A stretch of DNA of 11,313 bases, from assembly GCA_900772705.1 (NCBI GenBank), contig CAAGRQ010000054.1, positions 1-11,313 of the forward strand. The letters run 5' to 3'. The position numbers were made by a program, and so were the translations under genes. Positions within the stretch are counted from its first letter, which is position 1. Each line of letters starts with the position of its first letter. This document shows positions 7,088 through 11,313 of this stretch, in pieces. A model generated the notes under the pieces. That model was not told where the DNA came from, made no database searches, and was given only the letters and a program-made list of their open reading frames with translations. The stretch comes from Clostridia bacterium. Its GTDB lineage: Bacteria; Bacillota; Clostridia; Oscillospirales; Acutalibacteraceae.

Positions 7088-7906
7088 ATGAATAACATAT
7101 CATATATAGCAACCGAAAAGCTGTTACCTAATCCAAATCAGCCACGGCATCAGTTTCAGTCGGAGGAAATGCTCTCCCTTGCAAATTCGATAAAAGAGAA
7201 CGGAATACTCCAGCCGCTGCTTATTCGCCGAATGAATAACAGCGACTATTGCGAGGTTATCGCAGGCGAACGCAGACTGAGGGCGGCAATTCTTGCCGGA
7301 ATACCCAAAGTACCGTGCATAGAAATGGAATGTGACAGAGAAAAAAGCGCTGTGGTTTCTATTCTCGAAAATGTGCAGAGACAGGATTTAACTTTTTTTG
7401 AGGAGGCAAATGCAATCGGTCAACTTATATCCGTATTCGGAATGAGCAGAGACGATGTGTCAAAGTACCTCGGAAAAAGCCAGTCCGCCGTATCAAACAA
7501 GTTGCGCCTGCTTAAATTGCCTGCCGACGCAAGATATTTTATCGAAAAGGAAGGCTTGACCGAAAGGCACGCAAGAGCCCTCCTCTGCATCGAAAACGAA
7601 AAGGACTTATGGACTGTGCTCAATGTTATAAAAGCACGTGGACTCAATGTAGCACAGACGGAAAGTTATATTTCAACCTTTTATGCCAAGCCTAAACGAA
7701 AAAAGAATGAACACAAGGCGGTATTTAAGGATTTCAGGATATTTGTCAATACAGTTAATAAGGCGATTAAAACAATGCAGGAATCGGGAATCGACGCTGT
7801 GTCGGATAAGACCGAGACGGACGATTATATAGAATTCAGAGTTAAGATTCCAAAAACAGTAAGCACGGAACCCAAATTAAAGGTTTTAAGTGCCAAACAG
7901 GCTTAA
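7088..7906 (+). CDS. noc: Nucleoid occlusion protein Noc (ParB family), without N-terminal membrane helix
   Basis: Noc is a ParB-family CTP switch that binds NBS sites and, in B. subtilis, stops division over the nucleoid. The 272 residues show the ParB N domain with NPNQPR (15-20) and the CTP-binding motifs GERRLRA (60-66) and ENVQRQDL (94-101). A helix-turn-helix lies at about 118-145, and a C-terminal dimerisation region (about 213-256) resembles Noc. The four positions known to separate Noc from ParB specificity are all Noc-type: Q132, K138, K143 and R160, with the same 6/5/17 spacing as in the known proteins. The N-terminal amphipathic membrane helix is absent. No upstream start is available, since TAA lies in frame at 7055-7057. 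A strong AAAGGAG precedes the ATG. Its position between rsmG and parA is the normal noc locus. Confidence 0.88.
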   Translation: MNNISYIATEKLLPNPNQPRHQFQSEEMLSLANSIKENGILQPLLIRRMNNSDYCEVIAGERRLRAAILAGIPKVPCIEMECDREKSAVVSILENVQRQDLTFFEEANAIGQLISVFGMSRDDVSKYLGKSQSAVSNKLRLLKLPADARYFIEKEGLTERHARALLCIENEKDLWTVLNVIKARGLNVAQTESYISTFYAKPKRKKNEHKAVFKDFRIFVNTVNKAIKTMQESGIDAVSDKTETDDYIEFRVKIPKTVSTEPKLKVLSAKQA

Positions 7907-7925
7907 AACGGTTTATCCGTTTTAA
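7903..7925 (+). terminator. Small hairpin overlapping the noc stop codon
   Basis: TTAAAACGG (7903-7911) pairs with CCGTTTTAA (7917-7925) around TTTAT, a 9-bp stem that includes the noc TAA (7904-7906). The 3' side supplies four U residues inside the stem, but no further U-run follows. It may assist termination or protect the 3' end. The stronger terminator lies 20 bp downstream. Confidence 0.4.
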
Positions 7926-7945
7926 CATATTCTCCTCTTTTCATC

Positions 7946-7988
7946 ACAGCGAAGCAGGTGGGGTTATCCCTACCTGCTTTGCTGTTTT
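7946..7988 (+). terminator. Strong intrinsic terminator after noc
   Basis: An 18-bp stem runs from ACAGC (7946-7950) and AAGCAGGT (7952-7959) through GGG (7961-7963) to the matching CCC, ACCTGCTT and GCTGT (ending 7985). It has two G-U wobbles and a TTAT loop. U residues 7985-7988 follow. It ends the noc transcript only 5 bp before the first parS site, isolating the centromere region from noc transcription. Confidence 0.88.
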
Positions 7989-7992
7989 ATAA

Positions 7993-8008
7993 TGTTTCAT
8001 GTGAAACA
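7993..8008. promoter_or_regulatory. parS: parS site 1, one mismatch
   Basis: TGTTTCATGTGAAACA differs from the conserved parS palindrome TGTTTCACGTGAAACA at one central base. It is the exact reverse complement of parS site 3. ParB loads at parS, clamps the DNA through CTP binding and spreads outward. The site sits just after the noc terminator. Confidence 0.88.
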
Positions 8009-8052
8009 TTATATATATTATTTAGAAGCCGAGGACTGTCAATAAGGCTCCT

Positions 8053-8058
8053 GAAACA
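8053..8058 (+). other. Isolated parS half-site
   Basis: GAAACA equals the right half of parS, but the left half is missing (GGCTCC instead of TTTCAC). The bases after it, ATCGCAAT, resemble ATTGCGAT, which follows site 3. This may be a decayed copy or chance. Confidence 0.3.
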
Positions 8059-8083
8059 TCGCAATCAAAAGATATAAATTTTA

Positions 8084-8099
8084 TGTTTCACGTGAAACA
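8084..8099. promoter_or_regulatory. parS: parS site 2, perfect consensus
   Basis: TGTTTCACGTGAAACA is the full, perfectly palindromic bacterial parS sequence. Its centre lies 91 bp after that of site 1 and 42 bp before that of site 3. The cognate ParB is encoded about 0.9 kb downstream. Such sites near the origin nucleate the ParB partition complex and recruit SMC in Firmicutes. Confidence 0.97.
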
Positions 8100-8125
8100 C
8101 TTAAACGTATATTTTCAATATAAAA

Positions 8126-8141
8126 TGTTTCACATGAAACA
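8126..8141. promoter_or_regulatory. parS: parS site 3, one mismatch
   Basis: TGTTTCACATGAAACA differs from consensus parS by one central base and is the reverse complement of site 1. It lies about 58 bp upstream of the parA -35 element. ParB spreading from it could cover the parA promoter, though regulation is inference. Confidence 0.88.
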
Positions 8142-8189
8142 TTGCGATTGATTTCTATATCTTGCACAATAAATTATAAATACTACAAC

Positions 8190-8235
8190 ATATTCACCTT
8201 GATATGAATATATAAAAGTAGTATAATATATTCAT
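8190..8235. promoter_or_regulatory. ATATTCA inverted repeats around the parA promoter, candidate operator
   Basis: ATATTCA occurs at 8190-8196, inverted as TGAATAT at 8205-8211, and again at 8228-8234. The first two flank the -35 element. The last two extend to a perfect 10-bp inverted repeat, ATGAATATAT (8204-8213) with ATATATTCAT (8226-8235), spanning the -10. This layout would suit an operator, perhaps for ParA/ParB autoregulation. The AT richness makes chance a real alternative. Confidence 0.35.
8199..8227 (+). promoter_or_regulatory. parA-parB-serS promoter
   Basis: TTGATA (8199-8204) and TATAAT (8222-8227) are separated by 17 nt, a near-consensus sigma-A-type promoter. Transcription would start near 8234, giving a leader of about 22 nt that contains only the ribosome site. 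There is therefore no room for a riboswitch or T-box before parA. Confidence 0.8.
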
Positions 8236-8255
8236 TACTGATCAGGGGTGAATTT

Positions 8256-9020
8256 ATGGGAAAAACAGTAGCGATTTTTAACCAAAAAGGCGGCGTAGGA
8301 AAAACAACGACCTGCGTAAATATGGCTGCCGCTTTGGGACAAAAAGGCAAAAAAACGCTCCTTATAGACATTGACCCTCAGGGCAACAGCACCTCGGGTG
8401 TCGGTATAGACAAAAGCACTGTCGAGTACAGCACCTATGATGTTTTGACCGGTGAGGCAACGGCTCGTTCTATTATGGTTGAGACCGAGTTCAAAAACCT
8501 TTACATACTCCCTGCCAATATGAATCTTGCAGGTGCAGAGGTCGAACTCGCCGAACTAGAAAACAGAAACAGCATATTAAAAAAAGCGATTGCTACTCTT
8601 GTTATGGAATTTGATTTCATAATTATAGACTGTCCCCCGTCACTCGGTATGCTTTCGATTAATGCGCTCGTTGCCGCAGATACCGTAATTGTGCCGCTTC
8701 AGTGCGAGTATTATGCACTTGAGGGGCTCAGCCAACTTGTTTCTACCGTCAGAACGATAAAACAGCATTATAATGAACATCTTGAACTTGAGGGTGTGCT
8801 CTTTACTATGTATGACAGTAGATTGAAACTCAATCATCAGGTTATTGACGAGGTAAACAAATATTTCCCCAACAAGCCTTACAAGACTATGATTCCCCGA
8901 TCTATAAAAATTGCGGAGGCTCCGTCATTCGGTGAGCCTGTAATTTACTATGAAAAATATTCTAAACCGTCATTTGCTTATAAAAAATTCGTTGACGAAT
9001 TTCTAAAGGCAAACAAGTAA
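8256..9020 (+). CDS. parA: Chromosome partitioning ATPase ParA (Soj)
   Basis: ParA/Soj is a deviant Walker-type ATPase that dimerises with ATP, binds DNA nonspecifically and is stimulated by ParB. In B. subtilis it also controls DnaA activity. The 254 residues begin directly with the deviant Walker A motif KGGVGKTT (11-18; signature lysine K11, catalytic-loop K16). The A' motif LLIDIDPQGN is at 35-44 and the Walker B motif IIIDCPPSLG at 122-131. R189 in YDSRL corresponds to the Soj DNA-binding arginine. K218 stands where Soj has a second DNA-binding arginine, a conservative change. There is no N-terminal DNA-binding domain, so this is the chromosomal ParAb-like type. AGGGGTG (8244-8250) precedes the ATG. 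parB follows after 16 bp. Confidence 0.96.
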   Translation: MGKTVAIFNQKGGVGKTTTCVNMAAALGQKGKKTLLIDIDPQGNSTSGVGIDKSTVEYSTYDVLTGEATARSIMVETEFKNLYILPANMNLAGAEVELAELENRNSILKKAIATLVMEFDFIIIDCPPSLGMLSINALVAADTVIVPLQCEYYALEGLSQLVSTVRTIKQHYNEHLELEGVLFTMYDSRLKLNHQVIDEVNKYFPNKPYKTMIPRSIKIAEAPSFGEPVIYYEKYSKPSFAYKKFVDEFLKANK

Positions 9021-9036
9021 TAAAGAGGAGTAAGAT

Positions 9037-9885
9037 ATGGCAAAAAAACAATCGGGACTCGGAAAGGGCCTCGGAGCGTTAATGCTGGAGAATAATACCG
9101 ATTCCATGGTATCTACCGACACACTTGCTGTTAACGATATTATCCCTAATAAGGAACAGCCTCGTAAAACTTTTGATGAGGCGGCGCTTCAAGAACTTGC
9201 TGATTCTATTAAACAACACGGAGTTTTGCAACCGCTTCTTGTTCGTCCGCTCACAACCGGCGGCTATCAACTTGTAGCCGGTGAACGCCGTTGGAGAGCG
9301 TCACGCCTTGCCGAGTTAAAAGAAGTTCCCGTTATTATCAAGGAACTCAGCGACACCGAGGCAATGGAAATCGCAATTATCGAGAATCTGCAGCGTGAGG
9401 ATTTGAACCCTATCGAAGAAGCCGAGGGACTGCAGGCACTTATCGACAAATGCGGCTTTACTCAGGAGGAAGTTGCAACTTCGGTCGGCAAGTCAAGACC
9501 GGCAATCACAAACGCACTTCGTCTTTTGAGACTTCCCGAAGAAGTCAGACAAATGACAAAGGACGGAGACATTTCCGCAGGTCATGCAAGAGCACTTTTG
9601 GCATTTGACAATGAGCCTATGATGCTCGAATGCGCAAAGCAAATAGTAGACAAAAAGTTGACTGTGCGAGATGTCGAAAAGATGGCAAAGCGTCCGAAAA
9701 CCTCTAAAATAAAGGATTCAAGCACCAGAGCAAGAGACAGTTTTTACGACGAGGTTGAACTCGCCCTTTCCGATGCGCTGGGCACTAAGGTAAAGGTATA
9801 TAACGGCAGAAATAAGGGTACACTTGAAATAGAATTTTATACCCTTGACGACCTTAAAAATATTGCCAATGCAATTGCAAAATAA
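9037..9885 (+). CDS. parB: Chromosome partitioning protein ParB (Spo0J)
   Basis: ParB/Spo0J binds parS, uses CTP to form a sliding clamp and stimulates ParA. The 282 residues start with MAKKQSGLGKGLGALM, the conserved ParA-interaction tail. The CTP-binding blocks are NKEQPR (38-43), GERRWRAS (82-89) and ENLQREDL (116-123). The helix-turn-helix is at about 140-167. At the specificity positions it has R154, A160, R165 and G182; R154 and G182 are the ParB type, unlike the neighbouring noc product. A C-terminal dimerisation domain ends near residue 282. AGAGGAG (9024-9030) gives a strong ribosome site. The perfect parS at 8084 is the predicted target. The gene is co-transcribed with parA and probably serS. 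Confidence 0.96.
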   Translation: MAKKQSGLGKGLGALMLENNTDSMVSTDTLAVNDIIPNKEQPRKTFDEAALQELADSIKQHGVLQPLLVRPLTTGGYQLVAGERRWRASRLAELKEVPVIIKELSDTEAMEIAIIENLQREDLNPIEEAEGLQALIDKCGFTQEEVATSVGKSRPAITNALRLLRLPEEVRQMTKDGDISAGHARALLAFDNEPMMLECAKQIVDKKLTVRDVEKMAKRPKTSKIKDSSTRARDSFYDEVELALSDALGTKVKVYNGRNKGTLEIEFYTLDDLKNIANAIAK

Positions 9886-9918
9886 TATTTCACATAAACA
9901 TATTATAGGAGAATAAAA

Positions 9919-11205
9919 ATGTTAGACATTAAATTTGTAAGAGAAAATCCGGAAATCGTAAAGGAAAACATTAAGAAAAAATTTCAGGATAAAAAACTTC
10001 CGCTCGTTGACGAGGTAATCGCACTTGACGAAGAACGCAGAACTGTTGTTGCAAGAGCGGATGAACTCAGAGCAAACAGAAACAAGATTTCTAAGCAAAT
10101 CGGTGCTTTGATGGCACAGGGCAAAAGAGACGAAGCGGAAGAAGTTAAAAAGCAGGTTACCGCTCAGGCTCAGGAACTTGACGAACTTGCAAAGCGTGAA
10201 ACAGAACTCGGTGCAGAGGTTACAAAGCGCATGATGATGATACCGAATATCATCGACGAGTCTGTTCCCATCGGCAAGGACGACAGCGAAAATGTTGAGG
10301 TTGAGAGATTCGGCGAACCGCTTGTTCCCGATTTTGAGATTCCTTATCACACTGATATTATGGAGACTTTCGACGGCATTGATATGGAGGCTGCCGGCAG
10401 AGTTGCGGGCAATGGTTTCTACTATCTTATGGGCGATATTGCAAGGCTCCATTCCGCTGTTATTTCCTATGCCCGTGACTTTATGATTGACAGAGGCTTT
10501 ACTTATGTTGTGCCTCCGTTTATGATTAGAAGCAATGTTGTTACAGGCGTTATGTCCTTTGAGGAAATGGACGCTATGATGTATAAAATAGAGGGCGAGG
10601 ATTTGTATCTTATCGGTACTTCGGAACATTCTATGATCGGTAAATTTATCGACACGATTACACCCGAGGAAAAACTTCCGCTCACTCTTACTTCATACTC
10701 TCCCTGCTTCCGCAAGGAGAAAGGCGCTCACGGCATCGAGGAGAGAGGCGTTTATCGTATTCACCAGTTTGAAAAGCAGGAAATGGTTGTTGTATGCAAG
10801 CCGGAGGAATCAAAGTATTGGTTCGACCAACTTTGGAAAAATACCGTTGACCTTTTCAGAAGTCTTGATATTCCTGTTCGTACGCTTGAATGTTGCTCGG
10901 GCGACCTTGCAGACCTCAAGGTTAAGTCGGTCGATGTAGAGGCTTGGTCACCGAGACAGAAGAAATATTTTGAAGTCGGTTCTTGCTCAAACCTTACCGA
11001 CGCACAGGCTCGCAGACTTAAAATCAGAGTCAAGGGCGAAAACGGCAATTATCTTGCACACACTCTTAATAATACCGTTGTTGCTCCGCCGAGAATGCTT
11101 ATTGCATTTCTTGAAAATAATCTTAACGCAGACGGTACTGTTTCAATTCCCGAGGCACTCCGTATGTATATGGGCGGCAAGGATAAAATCGTTCCTAAGA
11201 AGTAA
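9919..11205 (+). CDS. serS: Seryl-tRNA synthetase, divergent motif variant
   Basis: SerRS charges tRNA-Ser with serine. The 428 residues show the N-terminal long coiled-coil arm (about 30-105) that binds the tRNA variable arm. The class II core has motif 2 FRKEKGAHGIEERGVYR (264-280) and motif 3 around HTLNNTVVAPPR (381-392) with the class-defining arginine R392. The serine-site block reads GTSEHSM (233-239), where standard SerRS have a TAE motif. Motif 3 lacks the usual GSGLAVGR. I associate this variant with a clade seen in Clostridia, from memory and without a search. AGGAGA (9907-9912) precedes the ATG. It follows parB by only 33 bp with no T-box or terminator. Confidence 0.94.
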   Translation: MLDIKFVRENPEIVKENIKKKFQDKKLPLVDEVIALDEERRTVVARADELRANRNKISKQIGALMAQGKRDEAEEVKKQVTAQAQELDELAKRETELGAEVTKRMMMIPNIIDESVPIGKDDSENVEVERFGEPLVPDFEIPYHTDIMETFDGIDMEAAGRVAGNGFYYLMGDIARLHSAVISYARDFMIDRGFTYVVPPFMIRSNVVTGVMSFEEMDAMMYKIEGEDLYLIGTSEHSMIGKFIDTITPEEKLPLTLTSYSPCFRKEKGAHGIEERGVYRIHQFEKQEMVVVCKPEESKYWFDQLWKNTVDLFRSLDIPVRTLECCSGDLADLKVKSVDVEAWSPRQKKYFEVGSCSNLTDAQARRLKIRVKGENGNYLAHTLNNTVVAPPRMLIAFLENNLNADGTVSIPEALRMYMGGKDKIVPKK

Positions 11206-11221
11206 TTTGGCATAAAAACAA

Positions 11222-11255
11222 CCCCGCAGACGGTAATTATCTGCGGGGAATTTTT
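11222..11255 (+). terminator. Intrinsic terminator after serS
   Basis: CCCCGCAGA (11222-11230) pairs perfectly with TCTGCGGGG (11240-11248) around a 9-nt loop, followed by AATTTTT. It begins 16 bp after the serS stop and ends the parA-parB-serS unit. Confidence 0.92.
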
Positions 11256-11271
11256 ATGTTGTTCAAAACCC

Positions 11272-11313
11272 ACCCCCCTTGAAAAGGGAGGCGTGAGAGT
11301 CTCACCTTGCGGC
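11272..11313. repeat. GC-rich palindromic stretch, possible dispersed repeat edge
   Basis: CCCTT (11276-11280) pairs with AAGGG (11284-11288), with partial extension to GG at 11290-11291. GTGAG (11293-11297) pairs with CTCAC (11301-11305). The base composition is unlike the AT-rich gaps elsewhere in the window. It resembles the start of the short palindromic intergenic repeats found in many gut Clostridia, but the window cuts it off and only one copy is present here. Confidence 0.4.

Larger units (their letters stand above)
7907..8255. other. 349-bp noc-parA intergenic partition region
   Basis: No coding potential is seen in this AT-rich stretch. In order it holds the noc 3' hairpin and terminator (7903-7988), parS site 1 (7993-8008), a GAAACA half-site (8053-8058), parS site 2 (8084-8099), parS site 3 (8126-8141), the parA promoter (8199-8227) and the parA ribosome site AGGGGTG (8244-8250). 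The parts between, such as 8009-8052 and 8142-8188, show nothing I can name. Confidence 0.85.

Noticed and set aside
9922..10629. 235-codon open frame on the minus strand inside serS
   Set aside because: It mirrors serS codons antisense and shows no domain or start signal.
1..11313. A new defence, mobile or biosynthetic system
   Set aside because: Every substantial coding region belongs to a well-known housekeeping family in its usual order, with no foreign insertion, repeat array or unknown gene.

Overview
The window is an origin-proximal housekeeping block of a low-to-moderate G+C Firmicute. The gene order rpmH-rnpA-yidD-yidC-jag-mnmE-mnmG-rsmG-noc-parA-parB is the classic arrangement on one side of dnaA/oriC. 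The noc gene, the consensus parS sites, the strong AGGAG-type ribosome sites and a serS directly after parB suggest class Clostridia, perhaps an Oscillospiraceae/Ruminococcaceae-like gut anaerobe. The lineage is inferred from gene order and protein flavour, not from a search. All twelve genes lie on the + strand. No IS element, CRISPR array, tRNA or rRNA gene is visible.

Region 1 (1-7042). A sigma-A-type promoter (47-76) and a roughly 120-nt leader with three consecutive hairpins precede rpmH. The genes rpmH, rnpA, yidD, yidC and jag then follow tightly, with rnpA and yidD overlapping. They cover ribosomal protein L34, tRNA 5' maturation, membrane protein insertion and an RNA-binding partner of the insertase gene. 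After a 150-bp gap with only a weak hairpin come mnmE and mnmG, whose products together modify wobble U34 of tRNA, and rsmG (16S rRNA m7G methylation), which overlaps mnmG. A strong intrinsic terminator (7008-7042) closes the unit. dnaA is expected to diverge leftward just outside the window, but this cannot be seen.

Region 2 (7043-8255). noc is a short single-gene unit closed by a strong terminator (7946-7988). Its product carries all four residues that distinguish Noc from ParB DNA specificity, yet it lacks the N-terminal membrane-binding helix of Bacillus subtilis Noc. The 349-bp gap after it is the chromosome-partition centromere. It holds one perfect parS and two single-mismatch parS sites that are reverse complements of each other, followed by a good parA promoter embedded in ATATTCA inverted repeats.

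Region 3 (8256-11313). parA and parB (soj/spo0J) are followed after 33 bp by serS, with no terminator or T-box between. serS encodes a seryl-tRNA synthetase with non-standard active-site motif sequences. A terminator (11222-11255) ends the unit, and the window closes in a GC-rich palindromic stretch that looks like the edge of a dispersed repeat.

Nothing here amounts to an undescribed system. The points most worth checking are the Noc without a membrane helix, the mirrored parS cluster with its parA promoter repeats, the rpmH leader structure, and the divergent SerRS in the partition operon.
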